From CAZTUH01 sp964620485 (GTDB lineage Bacteria; Pseudomonadota; Gammaproteobacteria; Burkholderiales; Burkholderiaceae_B): a stretch of DNA of 64,000 nt. The stretch is from assembly GCA_964620485.1 (NCBI GenBank), contig CAZUGU010000012.1, forward strand, positions 45,806 to 109,805. Direction: 5' to 3'. Shown here piece after piece: positions 26,371 to 36,726 of the stretch; position 1 is the first letter of the stretch; each line of letters opens with the position of its first letter. The notes below the pieces were generated by a model that was given only the letters and a program-made list of their open reading frames with translations, did not search any database and was not told the DNA's origin. Both the position numbers and the translations under genes were made by a program.

Positions 26371-27196
26371 TAATAATCTTATAATATTTCTTATATAAAA
26401 GAATATCTAATAAAGAAGCAGATTAAATTCCCTCTAAAGAAACAATTTCTTCAGAAAAATAAGTATAAACTGGGGATAATTTAACTTGATTTGTATTATT
26501 AATCTGTGTGGAATGTAAAGTTTTACAATGAAAATATTGTATCTGTTTCATACATAGTTGGAAAAATTGCCTTTTTAACCAATCTGCATTTTTAGCATGA
26601 GTAATTTTTAAAATTTTTTATTATCAAATTGATCAGATTCGAATTGAAAAATATATGATTCTGATAAAAAAGATAAAATACTATTTTTCTTCTATTTATG
26701 TACCCATTTCTAACCAAATAGATACTAAATTATCACCACTAAATGATCAATAACGAATATCTTGATGCTAATCAATATGACCACTACATGAAAGATGTTT
26801 AATCATAATGTAATTATAATACACCAATGAAAGAATTGATTTTCTACTAAAATATTCTAATAATCAATCACAAATCTTAAGAAAAGATTATTTCTGAAAA
26901 ATATAGTCTCTATTATATAGAGATATTTAGTATGCGTCTGATTGTCAATTCGCCTATTACATAGCGATTAATAAGTGAACCAGTGTATTTAAAAATATCA
27001 GATTCGTATTCAAACGGTTATTGTATAGAATAATCACAATTTTTCTGAGTGAATTGTTTCAATTATCTATAATAATTTAAGTGAAATAAAATTCTTTATT
27101 AAAAAGAAAGCCATAATTTCTCAGATATTCCTGTTGATAAAAAGCATTACTAGATAACATGCGATTTCTAACTATTTTATATTTTAAATAATTTAT
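26371..27196. other. Gap after mutY with a decayed minus-strand gene
   Basis: 826 bp without an intact gene. The minus strand holds a frameshifted open stretch (see the pseudogene at 26423-26700). The remainder is AT-rich and unrecognised. Confidence 0.55.
26423..26700 (-). pseudogene. Unidentified decayed gene, C-terminal part
   Basis: On the reverse strand a frame from about 26605 reads about 60 codons to a TAA at 26425-26423, with protein-like residues including W-L-K-R-Q-F-F-Q-L-C-M-K and a tail P-V-Y-T-Y-F-S-E-E-I. Upstream the reading continues in another frame (S-E-S-Y-I-F-Q-F-E-S-D-Q-F-D), so at least one frameshift separates them. No start or intact domain is visible. Further minus-strand fragments up to about 27020 may belong to it. 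I do not recognise the family. A phosphopantetheinyl transferase was considered and is only a weak match. Confidence 0.4.
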
Positions 27197-28297
27197 TTAT
27201 TGTTTTCTTGGCATTGAACGATTTTTAATGTGTAAGATCTTCTGTTCTTTTTGAGTATTTCGGACCCATTCTCGCCACATACCAACAAGTAAGGCCATTA
27301 ATACTGGTCCAACAAATAAACCAATAATACCCATTGTTTTGATACCACCAACAAGACCAAAGAATGTTGGCAAAAATGGTAATTTTACCGGTCCTCCAAC
27401 TAACCAAGGTCTAAGAGATTTATCAACAATTAACAATTCAATCGATCCCCACATAAAGAGACCAATACCAGAAGCAGTACAACCAGATCCTATTAGATAT
27501 AAGCTAACCAAAGTAAATGACAAAGGAGCACCTCCTGGAATTAATGCCATAAAACTAGTTACTATACCCAGTAGTATAGGAAATGGAACATTAGTTATCC
27601 AATAAGCCATTCCTAATATTACTCCTTCCCCCATAGCGATTAGTCCCATACCATTAATTGTTGCGCTAATTGTTGCAGGAACAACACGCGATAGGCGCGT
27701 CCAACGATCTGGAAGAATTCGTTCACCTAAAACATCTAATTGCTGAATTACATAAGAACCATCTTTGTATATAGAAAAAAGAGTTACTAACATGAATAGC
27801 ACTGCCATTAATAGATGAAAAACATTACCAGTTGCTGATATTAGCATTCGATAAATATCACCTAAGTGTTCTCCACTAATCAGTTTTACTAAGTCTCCTA
27901 ATACATGGGGTCTACCTAAAAATATGCGCCAATATTCTGTTAATTTATCTCCGATCACTGGAAGTGCAATAATCCATTGAGGTACTTCCATACCATGTTT
28001 GTTGGCTAAAAGAGCCCAACTAACAAAATTACCCGCTTCTTGTATCGCATATGATAAAGCCAATCCTATAGGTATTACAAGAAGTAAAACAACTAGAAAA
28101 ATTGCTAAAGATGCAGCTAGGGTAGTTCTGCCACCTAAATAATAGACTACTCTTTGATAAACTGGCCAACTAGCAAAACCAATAACTAATGCTGCGAGTG
28201 TCGGTATAAAAAATACATTTAAAAAATAAATACCTGCTAGTACAACTAAAAACAGTAAAGCTCTGGCGACAAGCAATGTAGGTAATATTTTCTGCAT
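27197..28297 (-). CDS. AI-2E family transporter (PerM/YdiK-like membrane protein)
   Basis: This 366-residue protein has about eight hydrophobic segments in the AI-2E exporter family arrangement: two or three at the N-terminus (residues 10-85), an amphipathic central region, then a cluster from about 155 onwards. The C-terminal block with G-G-A-P-L-S-F, F-G-L-V-G-G-I and G-P-V-L-M-A-L-L is typical. Family members are proposed exporters or antiporters of small molecules, with substrates mostly unknown, so AI-2 export should not be assumed. It lies downstream of ilvD on the same strand with a hairpin between them. Confidence 0.85.
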   Translation of the reverse strand: MQKILPTLLVARALLFLVVLAGIYFLNVFFIPTLAALVIGFASWPVYQRVVYYLGGRTTLAASLAIFLVVLLLVIPIGLALSYAIQEAGNFVSWALLANKHGMEVPQWIIALPVIGDKLTEYWRIFLGRPHVLGDLVKLISGEHLGDIYRMLISATGNVFHLLMAVLFMLVTLFSIYKDGSYVIQQLDVLGERILPDRWTRLSRVVPATISATINGMGLIAMGEGVILGMAYWITNVPFPILLGIVTSFMALIPGGAPLSFTLVSLYLIGSGCTASGIGLFMWGSIELLIVDKSLRPWLVGGPVKLPFLPTFFGLVGGIKTMGIIGLFVGPVLMALLVGMWREWVRNTQKEQKILHIKNRSMPRKQ

Positions 28298-28310
28298 AAA
28301 TAGCGTAAGA

Positions 28311-28352
28311 AGATTATTATAAATTCTTTAAATAAAGAGTTTATAATAATCT
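28311..28352. terminator. 20-bp near-perfect hairpin between ilvD and the AI-2E gene
   Basis: Arms 28311-28330 and 28333-28352 pair with a single T-G wobble position around an AA loop. It lies 76 bp beyond the ilvD stop and 14 bp upstream of the next gene's start, so it can end ilvD transcription or act on the leader of the next gene. Confidence 0.6.
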
Positions 28353-28427
28353 ATATAAAAAAGAATTTAAAGAAAAAATGGTTTTAAGCAAAGTAATAAA
28401 TATAGAATAACAATAAGAATTAATTCT

Positions 28428-30302
28428 CTACTTTTTTTCATATTGTCTCAGTTGTGATAAATCACGGATTGCTCCACGATCAGCTGAAGTTGCTAATGCT
28501 GCATAAGCTTGTAATGCCTGAGATACAAAACGAACACGATTTTTTGGTTTCCACGGATCAGAACGCAATCTCATAACTTCATCTCTATGAGCTAAATCAG
28601 TATCAGATACAACAAGATTTATACTCCGATTGGGTATATCAATTTCGATTATATCACCTTCTTGAACTAAAGCAATTGCTCCCTCTTCAGCAGCTTCTGG
28701 TGAAGCGTGACCAATTACTAAACCTGACGATCCACCAGAAAAACGACCATCAGTAAATAATGCACAAACTTTTCCTAAACCTTTTGACTTTAAGTAAGAA
28801 GTAGGATAGAGCATTTCTTGCATTCCAGGTCCACCTTTAGGTCCTTCATAACGAATAATTATAATGTCACCTGCTTTTATTTTATCATCAAGAATAGCAG
28901 TGACAGCTGTATCTTGACTTTCGAAAACACGAGCTTTCCCAGTAAATATCCATTGCGATTCATCTACACCTGCAGTTTTAACTATACAACCTTTTTTTGC
29001 AAGATTTCCATATAGAACACTTAATCCACCATCTTTCGAATAAGCATTTTTAATACTTCGAATACAACCTAACTTACAATTCATATCTAAAGATGGATAT
29101 TCAGTATTTTGACTAAATGCTTCAATGGTAGGAATACCTGCTGGTGCAGCAAGATAAAATTTTTTTGCTACATGATTTTTTGATTCATCGTTTCGAATAT
29201 CCCAATCATGAATTGCCTGACCTAGAGTACCACTATGTATATTTCCTACTGTTAGATCTAATAAATTTCCACGTTTTAATTCTCCTAAAATAGCAAAAAC
29301 TCCACCTGCCCGATGTACATCTTCAATATGATATTTATCAGTAGCTGGAGCTACTTTACAAAGACATGGAACCTTCCTTGAAATACGATCAATGTCTGCC
29401 ATAGTGAAATCCACACCTGCTTCTTGTGCTGCTGCAAGTAAATGCAACACAGTATTAGTCGAACCACCCATAGCAACATCTAATGACATAACATTTTCAA
29501 ATGTACTTTTATTGGCAATACTACGTGGCAAAACTGATAAATCTTCTTGTTGATAATAACGTGTACAAAGATCTACTATTAAACGACCAGCTTTTTCAAA
29601 TAATTTCTTGCGCCATATATGAGTAGCAACAATAGTTCCATTACCAGGTAGTGCCAGACCCATTGCTTCTGTAAGACAATTCATTGAATTAGCGGTGAAC
29701 ATGCCTGAACAAGATCCACATGTCGGACAAGCATTTTGCTCAATTTCATATGACTCGGAATCACTTACGTTAGGATCAGCTGATTTAATCATAGCATCTA
29801 CCAAATCGATTTTGGCAATAATTTCTCCATTAATTGGAGATTTAATTCTTCCTGCCTCCATAGGACCACCAGAAACAAAAACAGTAGGAATATTCAAACG
29901 CATCGTTGCCATTAACATACCAGGTGTAATTTTGTCACAATTTGAAATACAAACCATTGCATCAGCACAATGTGCATTAATCATATATTCCACAGAATCG
30001 GCAATTAGATCTCGAGAAGGCAATGAATACAGCATACCGCCGTGTCCCATAGCGATACCATCATCGATAGCTATTGTATTAAATTCCCTAGGAACTCCAC
30101 CTGCTGATTCAATTTCTCTGGCTACTAACATGCCTAATTCACGTAAATGAATATGCCCCGGAACAAACTGTGTGAAAGAATTAACAACAGCAATAATTGG
30201 TTTTCCAAAATCTGTATTTTTCATACCAGTTGCTCGCCATAAAGCTCTAGCCCCAGCCATATTACGTCCATGAGTAGAAGTATGGGAACGATATTGAAAC
30301 AT
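28428..30302 (-). CDS. ilvD: Dihydroxy-acid dehydratase
   Basis: This 624-residue iron-sulfur enzyme makes the 2-oxo acids that precede valine and isoleucine. The N-terminus has R-S-H-T-S-T-H-G-R-N-M-A-G-A-R-A. Cluster-type cysteines lie at C122 (N-C-D-K-I-T-P-G-M) and C195 (C-P-T-C-G-S-C-S-G-M). The carboxyl-terminal D-G-R-F-S-G-G-S-S-G and G-H-A-S-P-E-A motifs are intact. The ATG follows AAGGAA. With ilvBH and ilvC at 12-16 kb, the branched-chain pathway is complete here up to the transaminase. Confidence 0.98.
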   Translation of the reverse strand: MFQYRSHTSTHGRNMAGARALWRATGMKNTDFGKPIIAVVNSFTQFVPGHIHLRELGMLVAREIESAGGVPREFNTIAIDDGIAMGHGGMLYSLPSRDLIADSVEYMINAHCADAMVCISNCDKITPGMLMATMRLNIPTVFVSGGPMEAGRIKSPINGEIIAKIDLVDAMIKSADPNVSDSESYEIEQNACPTCGSCSGMFTANSMNCLTEAMGLALPGNGTIVATHIWRKKLFEKAGRLIVDLCTRYYQQEDLSVLPRSIANKSTFENVMSLDVAMGGSTNTVLHLLAAAQEAGVDFTMADIDRISRKVPCLCKVAPATDKYHIEDVHRAGGVFAILGELKRGNLLDLTVGNIHSGTLGQAIHDWDIRNDESKNHVAKKFYLAAPAGIPTIEAFSQNTEYPSLDMNCKLGCIRSIKNAYSKDGGLSVLYGNLAKKGCIVKTAGVDESQWIFTGKARVFESQDTAVTAILDDKIKAGDIIIIRYEGPKGGPGMQEMLYPTSYLKSKGLGKVCALFTDGRFSGGSSGLVIGHASPEAAEEGAIALVQEGDIIEIDIPNRSINLVVSDTDLAHRDEVMRLRSDPWKPKNRVRFVSQALQAYAALATSADRGAIRDLSQLRQYEKK

Positions 30303-30796
30303 AATTTCCTTATATTTAATTTTAATAAAATTATAGGAGTAAAGTGAGAAGTAAATGAATCCTATTACAAATTAGAGAATAAATATGCATTCCTAATAAA
30401 AATATTATGCTTGAATTTGAAAATTTATGCACATATATTTTATTATGAGATTATAGAAAAAGTTCAAAATTCTATAAATAGATTTTTTATAATTAGTTTC
30501 ATTTGAATTATTTCTAAAATATTACTTATAAGATTATATGATTATATAAACTCAAACAGAAAATTGATTAAAAAATCAACATAATTGAATCTAGTTAGAT
30601 TCATATTTATGAAATGTTATAATTTGTTATAATTCAAAAAAATAACATTGTCTGAACTAATTTTTAAAATTATTTAATTGATATATTAAAGAGTAGATTT
30701 TCTTTGTATTAATTGTATTAAGAATACTGATTTTTTAATATTAAAAGAATGAATTATAAAAATATTAATATCAAAATATTCAAGAATTTAAAATAG
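30303..30796. other. Divergent gap between ilvD and the carbonic anhydrase gene
   Basis: AT-rich, no coding trace or clear dyad above 8 bp recognised. It should contain the promoters of both genes. Confidence 0.45.
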
Positions 30797-31441
30797 ATGA
30801 TTCCAAAAAAACTTTTCGATGGATATCAAATTTTTCTAAAAAAGCATTTTTTTGAAAATAGAAAACGCTATTCATCTTTATCAAGATCGGGTCAAAAACC
30901 AGAAATTATGCTATTTAGTTGTTGTGATTCTCGTATATCACCAGAATTAATTTTTGATACAAAACCTGGCGAAATGTTCATTGTACGTAATATTGCAAGT
31001 TTAATACCACCTTACCAAAATAACAGCAAATTTCCTGGTAGTTATACAATAGATGCTGCTATTGAATTTGCTCTCAGTATCTTGAAAATTAAACACATAA
31101 TTGTACTTGGTCATAGTAAATGTGGTGGTATTCGCTTTATCTTAAGAAAAGATAACTCATTCAAAAAATTCGATTCAATTTCTAAATGGATATCCCAAAT
31201 TCAATTTCTTTGTAAAAACTTTGATATTAATGTAGATGAAAAAATTAGAATCAAAAATTTGGAATTAGAAGCTATTAAATATAGTTTAAAGAACTTGCTG
31301 ACATTCCCGTTAATCACAAGATGTGTAACACAAAACAAATTAGAATTACATGGGGTTCACTTTACTATATCCACTGGAGAGTTATTGATGTTTTCTTCAA
31401 AAGAAGATAATTTTTTTCCTTTGCGATCATCAAAACAATAA
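30797..31441 (+). CDS. can: Beta-class carbonic anhydrase
   Basis: This 214-residue zinc enzyme interconverts CO2 and bicarbonate in the cytoplasm, supplying bicarbonate for carboxylations. The zinc/catalytic residues are in place: C42 and D44-S-R46 (C-C-D-S-R), then H106 and C109 (G-H-S-K-C-G-G). The N-terminal helix and K-P-G-E-M-F-I-V-R-N-I-A match the family. Length is normal. It is a single-gene unit, with ubiX converging from the other side. Confidence 0.93.
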   Translation: MIPKKLFDGYQIFLKKHFFENRKRYSSLSRSGQKPEIMLFSCCDSRISPELIFDTKPGEMFIVRNIASLIPPYQNNSKFPGSYTIDAAIEFALSILKIKHIIVLGHSKCGGIRFILRKDNSFKKFDSISKWISQIQFLCKNFDINVDEKIRIKNLELEAIKYSLKNLLTFPLITRCVTQNKLELHGVHFTISTGELLMFSSKEDNFFPLRSSKQ

Positions 31442-31498
31442 ACATACCATTTATAATATTCACCGTTCATTAAAATCTTATAGTTTTATCTAGAAAAA

Positions 31499-32077
31499 TT
31501 ATTTTTTATTTTTAATGCCTTCCCAATATAAAATAGGAACGCGAATATTAAAAAAATTTAATACACGACCGACGGTATGATTTACCATATCTTCAATCGA
31601 ACTTGGATGATGATAAAAAGCAGGCAATGGGGGAAATATAATACCTCCTGTTTCTGTTACCGAGATCATATTACGAAGATGAATAAGATTAAATGGTGCT
31701 TCTCTAACCATCATAATAAGTGTTCGTTTTTCTTTTAAAGTTACATCAGCTGATCGAGTAATTAAATTATCTGAAAAACCCTGAGCAATTCCTGATAATG
31801 TTCGCATCGAACATGGAACTACTATCATTCCAATTGTTTCAAATGAACCACTAGCTAACCGAGAACCAATATCTTGAATGTTATATGTATAATCTGCTAA
31901 ATTCATTATATCTTGACGACTGAATCCAAGCTCATATTTAAGATTTAACAGTCCAGAAGATGATATTATTAAGTGTGATTCTACACAATCAATTTTCTGC
32001 AACGCTTTTAATATATGTAAGGCGTAAATTGTACCTGTTGCACCGGTAATTCCTATAATTAATTTTTTTGTACTCAT
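31499..32077 (-). CDS. ubiX: Flavin prenyltransferase UbiX
   Basis: UbiX makes the prenylated FMN cofactor for the decarboxylase UbiD in ubiquinone synthesis. The N-terminal G-I-T-G-A-T-G motif binds FMN. Further matches are V-P-C-S-M-R-T-L-S-G-I-A and a conserved R-E-A-P-F-N-L-I-H-L-R-N-M. I take the ATG at 32077, which shares one base with the grxD stop (TGATG), indicating coupled translation. An in-frame TTG one codon upstream is an unlikely start. The result is 192 residues. It works with ubiB, ubiE and the ubiH-type gene also present here. Confidence 0.95.
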   Translation of the reverse strand: MSTKKLIIGITGATGTIYALHILKALQKIDCVESHLIISSSGLLNLKYELGFSRQDIMNLADYTYNIQDIGSRLASGSFETIGMIVVPCSMRTLSGIAQGFSDNLITRSADVTLKEKRTLIMMVREAPFNLIHLRNMISVTETGGIIFPPLPAFYHHPSSIEDMVNHTVGRVLNFFNIRVPILYWEGIKNKK

Positions 32078-32406
32078 CAAATTAATCTATATTCATTCGA
32101 ATGAAGTAATTTTTTAAGTTCTCCATTTTTTTCCATTATATCCATAATATCGGATCCACCGATGAATTTACCATTTACATATAATTGAGGAATGGTAGGC
32201 CAACTAGAAAATTTTTTAATACCATGACGGATTTCAGTATTTTCCAGAACATTGATAATAGTTATCTTTTCTACACCACAATTTTTTAAAATCTGGATAG
32301 CATGAGCAGAAAAACCACATTGTGGAAAATTCACTGTACCTTTCATAAATAAAACTATGGAATTAGTTGTAATAATTTCATAAAAAAAATTGTCAAGATC
32401 ATTCAT
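32077..32406 (-). CDS. grxD: Monothiol glutaredoxin (Grx4/GrxD type)
   Basis: This 109-residue monothiol glutaredoxin carries the active site C30-G-F-S, with K22-G-T, W-P-T-I-P-Q-L-Y and G-G-S-D-I glutathione-binding segments. Such proteins carry [2Fe-2S] clusters and help iron-sulfur assembly and iron sensing. It fits a genome that keeps IlvD and MutY and imports iron. It is between prmC and ubiX on the same strand. Confidence 0.96.
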   Translation of the reverse strand: MNDLDNFFYEIITTNSIVLFMKGTVNFPQCGFSAHAIQILKNCGVEKITIINVLENTEIRHGIKKFSSWPTIPQLYVNGKFIGGSDIMDIMEKNGELKKLLHSNEYRLI

Positions 32407-32459
32407 AAATTTGAAACGTAATTAAATTAAGTAAGTAAATTAAAATAATGAAGAAAATC

Positions 32460-33278
32460 TCAAAGAGAAGTTCCACCTGATATTCTCTCCATTCCTGCCA
32501 AATCACAATATGTTCTTATATTATAAAAACCTGCTTTATGCATTTGATCTCGTAATATATTAGCCTGTTCTGGACTATGTTCTAACCAAAGTGATGCTCC
32601 CATTTTTAAATATTTCTTTGAACCAATAATTATATGTTTTAAACATCTTAGACCATTATATTCATCTGTCAATGCAATACGAGGTTCATAGCGCAAATTC
32701 CGATGTTTTAAACAGATGTCTTGACAATGAATGTAAGGTGGATTAGAGATAATTAAATCAAAACTATCATTCTCATTCAATGTTTCAAACCAACTACCTT
32801 GTATTAATTTAATATAAGCATTTAAGCTATTTGAATTTTTCTCTGCAATCTTTAAAGCTTTTTTACTGATATCACTGGCAAAAATTTTAGCATCAGGCCT
32901 TGCCATTGCAATTGAAATAGCAATGGCACCGCTACCAGTACCTAAATCTAAAATACTAGGAGATTTATTATAATATGTCAGAACTTCAATAGCTTTTTCA
33001 ACTAAAATTTCGGTTTCTGGACGAGGAATTAATACATCCGGTGTAACATGAAACATATGCCCCATAAATTCTTTATAACCAATCAAGTAAGCAATCGGTT
33101 CACCATTCAATCGACGATATTTTAACGTATTGAAATCTCTAACTATTTTATCTGATAAGAATGCTGTATTATGTATAATTAACCAGATCTCACTTTTGCA
33201 CAGTACATGACTAAGTAGTAAGCGAGTTTCTAATCGTGTCAAACTCTTATCAGAGAGTAAATCACTAATTTTTATCAT
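32460..33278 (-). CDS. prmC: Release factor glutamine methyltransferase
   Basis: This 272-residue SAM-dependent enzyme methylates the glutamine of the GGQ motif in release factors. It has an N-terminal helical domain, the SAM motif L110-D-L-G-T-G-S-G117, and the catalytic N179-P-P-Y182. It follows prfA by 19 bp, so enzyme and substrate genes are co-transcribed. Confidence 0.96.
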   Translation of the reverse strand: MIKISDLLSDKSLTRLETRLLLSHVLCKSEIWLIIHNTAFLSDKIVRDFNTLKYRRLNGEPIAYLIGYKEFMGHMFHVTPDVLIPRPETEILVEKAIEVLTYYNKSPSILDLGTGSGAIAISIAMARPDAKIFASDISKKALKIAEKNSNSLNAYIKLIQGSWFETLNENDSFDLIISNPPYIHCQDICLKHRNLRYEPRIALTDEYNGLRCLKHIIIGSKKYLKMGASLWLEHSPEQANILRDQMHKAGFYNIRTYCDLAGMERISGGTSL

Positions 33279-33297
33279 CCTTTAAATTATTTCAAGA

Positions 33298-34374
33298 TTA
33301 ATCTTCTGGAATTATTAATTTTTCTGTTTGATATTCAACTAACAACGGATCGATCAATTCATTAAGATTTCCATCCATGATTTTTTGTAATTTATATAAT
33401 GTCAGATTAATGCGATGATCAGTTATTCGACCCTGAAGATAATTATAAGTTCTGATTCTTTCTGATCTATCTCCAGACCCTATTAGATTCTTTCGTTCAG
33501 CAGCTTCTTGATCTAATTTTTCCTGTATTTTTTTATGTTTTAAACGAGTTGCTAATACTTCCATTGCCCTTTCTTTATTTCTATATTGTGACCTCCAATC
33601 TTGGCATTCTACTACTAGATTAGTAGGTAGATGCGTAATTCGAACAGCAGAATCTGTTTTATTAACATGTTGACCTCCAGCCCCGCTTGCCCGGAAAGTA
33701 TCAATACGTAGATCATTTGATTTGATTTTGATTTCATTAACAGAGTCCACTTCAGCCATGACAGCTATCGTACAAGCTGATGTATGTATGCGTCCCTGGA
33801 CCTCAGTTGTAGGAATGCGTTGTACTCTGTGTACTCCAGATTCAAATTTTAAGCGACCATAGACACCAGTACCATTGATACGAATTATAACCTCTTTATA
33901 ACCACCTAATTCTGAAATACTTTCTGATATCAATTCAGTTTTCCAGCCACACTGTTCCGCATAACGTATATACATACGTAATAGATTAGCAGAAAAAAGA
34001 GAGCTTTCATTACCACCAGTCCCAGCTCTTATTTCTAAAAAGACACTACGACTATCATTTGGGTCTTGAAATAATAAAGAAGAATTTAATTCAGATTCTA
34101 ATTTTTCCAAACGAGATCTAGAAAATTTAATTTCTTCTTCAGCTATATCTTTCATATCCGGATCAGATAGCATTTCTTGAACAGAAATTATTTCATCTTC
34201 AATATGTGTAAAAACTTTGAATTTCTCAACAAGTGGTTCAAGTTCCGTGCGTTCACGAGAAATTTTACAAAATTTTTCTGTATCAAATGATGTTTTTGAT
34301 CTTGCAAGCTCAAGATCAATTTCAATTAAACGCTTAGAAAGCTTCTCTAATCGTTCACGTATAGAGGATTTCAT
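33298..34374 (-). CDS. prfA: Peptide chain release factor 1
   Basis: This 358-residue RF1 reads UAA and UAG. The codon-recognition tripeptide is P188-T-T190, a PxT form where most bacteria have PAT or PVT. The catalytic G233-G-Q235 (G-A-G-G-Q-H-V-N-K-T) is intact and is the target of PrmC. In relatives hemA usually lies directly upstream; here 660 bp without a gene precede it. Confidence 0.97.
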   Translation of the reverse strand: MKSSIRERLEKLSKRLIEIDLELARSKTSFDTEKFCKISRERTELEPLVEKFKVFTHIEDEIISVQEMLSDPDMKDIAEEEIKFSRSRLEKLESELNSSLLFQDPNDSRSVFLEIRAGTGGNESSLFSANLLRMYIRYAEQCGWKTELISESISELGGYKEVIIRINGTGVYGRLKFESGVHRVQRIPTTEVQGRIHTSACTIAVMAEVDSVNEIKIKSNDLRIDTFRASGAGGQHVNKTDSAVRITHLPTNLVVECQDWRSQYRNKERAMEVLATRLKHKKIQEKLDQEAAERKNLIGSGDRSERIRTYNYLQGRITDHRINLTLYKLQKIMDGNLNELIDPLLVEYQTEKLIIPED

Positions 34375-35036
34375 AATGAAAAAGCAATTTCAAAAATTGA
34401 AAAAAGGGTATGGTATTGCAATTATTTATTATTTCTAATGAATTGAAGAGTTATATGGCAATATAGCAGAAACTAAAATAGATCGGTAGAATTAGTATTA
34501 GGAAATGACAATCTCAAAATTTTAGAAAAGTTTAAGACTACTTTTCTTTTTTGAAATAGATATAATTCAAGATTTGAATTTTAACTAATTTGGCTTGGCT
34601 AAGAATTTTTTTCTTCTTATATTCAAATTTCAAATAATATAATTAACGTATAATTAACGTATAGTAAATTTATTCAAAATAAAACAAATAATAAATAAAA
34701 TACTAAAAATACATTTTTATATCAATAGATTTCTTTGAAGAAGTTGTGGAATAATCATTAAAAATTATAACATACTCGATGATATTCAAAATTTAATGAT
34801 ATTCTGACGAATATATTCTTGTCAATTATTTTATAACCAGATAGTATGAATAATTTATATATCTAAACCTAAATTCTCGTTTTTTGAATTTCGATCTATG
34901 AAAAATAAAAACTAATAATCATGAACATAAAACTGAGCTTCGATTATATTCGAAATGTTAGATTTATATATTGTATATTTACATAATTTGATTTTCTGAA
35001 GAAAAGTGCTAAGATAAAAGTAAGACAATTCTTTTT
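34375..35036. other. Gap upstream of prfA where hemA is expected
   Basis: No intact gene and no readable hemA remnant. An 11-bp tandem duplication (34639-34660) is present. Expectation of hemA here is from the usual hemA-prfA-prmC order in beta- and gammaproteobacteria. Confidence 0.5.
34639..34660. repeat. 11-bp tandem duplication
   Basis: Positions 34639-34649 and 34650-34660 are identical adjacent copies in gene-free DNA. Confidence 0.75.
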
Positions 35037-35109
<73 letters not shown>

Positions 35110-35439
35110 TTGCAATTCAAAATTGCAATCTAATAATTATAATGATACAAAAAGATTTTTTAGTTGTATTCTTTAATCTTGTCATATCTATATGGAATCC
35201 GAATCTTATTTATAATATGGATGATTTGAAAAATCATATTAGCATATTAGATTAGAAAAATTAGAATAGAATGAAGCATAACTAGACCAATATTGTTAGT
35301 TTCAAATATAATATTTAATTCTTTTCAAAAATATTTAATTTTTTCAAAAAATCAGTCGAAAAAATGAGATAGAATCTTTATAGAAAGAAAAAGTTTTTCA
35401 TTCAATATATAAAAAATATAAAAATTGAATCAAAAAGTT
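35110..35439. other. Gap between tRNA-Phe and argJ
   Basis: AT-rich, no gene recognised. It should hold the argJ promoter. Confidence 0.45.
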
Positions 35440-36666
35440 ATGGCTGTTAATTTAAAAATTCTGCCTAAATCAAAAGTTTTTCCAATTCCTGGAATTGAGA
35501 TTGGTGTAACTGCGACTGGTATTAAAAAATCTAATCAATATGATTTAGTGCTTTTTGTTTTTTCACCGGCTACAAGTGTAGCCGGTGTGCTAACACGTAA
35601 TAAATTTCGTGCCGCTCCGATACAGATTTGTGAGAAAAATTTATTGGGTAATCATTATATTAGAGCTTTAGTAATTAATAGCGGAAATGCTAATTCTGGT
35701 ACTGGATCTCAAGGTTTAGAAAATGCAAAGATTGTTTGTACAGAATTAAGTAAACTAATAAATGTATCAATGCAACAGATTTTACCTTTTTCTACAGGAG
35801 TAATTTTAGAACCATTACCTTTATCTAATTTATTAATTGGTCTACCTGAAGCATTAAAGAATTTAAATGTTAACCAATGGCATGAAGCTGCTTACGGTAT
35901 TATGACAACTGATACAGTACCCAAAATTGTTTCAAATAGAATTTATATTGATGGAAAACCAGTCAATTTTACTGGGATTAGTAAAGGGTCTGGTATGATA
36001 TGTCCTAATATGGCAACTATGTTAGGATTTTTAGGTACTGATATAGGTATTGATCAATCCTTGTTACGTGAAATGATCAATGAGATTGCAGATGTGTCAT
36101 TCAACCGAATTACTATAGATGGTGATACTTCAACTAATGATTCTTTTGTTCTTGTTGCAACAGGCAAATCGGGTATTAATATTAAATCTAAATCTGATAA
36201 AAATTATTCCATTTTATATTCTACATTAGCAAGTTTAGCATTGGAACTAGCAAAAAAAATTGTTAGAGATGGAGAGGGTGCTACAAAATTTATAACCATT
36301 CATGTTGAAGAAGCATTTAATAATAGAGAAGCGCTGAATATAGCATATTCAGTTGCACATTCTCCGTTAGTTAAGACAGCATTCTATGCTTCAGATCCTA
36401 ATTTAGGACGGATTTTAGTAGCTATTGGAAATGCTGATGTTTCTAATTTAGAAAAAAATAAAATAAGGATTTGGCTTGATAATAAACTTATTGTATCTAA
36501 TGGAACAAGAAATTCCGATTTTCAAGAAAAAGATTTAAAAAATATTATGCAGCAATCGGAGATTGCAATTCGAATTGCGCTTGGTAGAGGTATGGTCTCA
36601 GAAAAAATTTATACATGTGATTTATCACATCAATATATATCAATTAATGCTAATTATCGTTCTTAA
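35440..36666 (+). CDS. argJ: Glutamate N-acetyltransferase / N-acetylglutamate synthase
   Basis: ArgJ recycles acetyl groups in arginine synthesis by moving acetyl from N-acetylornithine to glutamate; some forms also use acetyl-CoA. I choose ATG 35440 (M-A-V-N-L), matching the family start, over an in-frame TTG at 35425. The self-cleavage site A192-T193 (N-M-A-T-M-L) is intact, so the proenzyme should split into alpha and beta chains. Other family marks are N-S-G-N-A-N-S-G-T-G and F-N-R-I-T-I-D-G-D-T-S-T-N-D. The 408-residue length is normal. The DUF815 gene follows, the order seen in Bordetella-like genomes. Confidence 0.95.
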   Translation: MAVNLKILPKSKVFPIPGIEIGVTATGIKKSNQYDLVLFVFSPATSVAGVLTRNKFRAAPIQICEKNLLGNHYIRALVINSGNANSGTGSQGLENAKIVCTELSKLINVSMQQILPFSTGVILEPLPLSNLLIGLPEALKNLNVNQWHEAAYGIMTTDTVPKIVSNRIYIDGKPVNFTGISKGSGMICPNMATMLGFLGTDIGIDQSLLREMINEIADVSFNRITIDGDTSTNDSFVLVATGKSGINIKSKSDKNYSILYSTLASLALELAKKIVRDGEGATKFITIHVEEAFNNREALNIAYSVAHSPLVKTAFYASDPNLGRILVAIGNADVSNLEKNKIRIWLDNKLIVSNGTRNSDFQEKDLKNIMQQSEIAIRIALGRGMVSEKIYTCDLSHQYISINANYRS

Positions 36667-36726
36667 TACCAGTCAGTGATTTAATAAATAACGTTTAATA
36701 AATAACTTAAATAGATTTAATTTTTT

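Noticed and set aside
27197..28297. Quorum-sensing AI-2 exporter role
   Set aside because: The family name does not prove the substrate and no luxS or related gene is in view.
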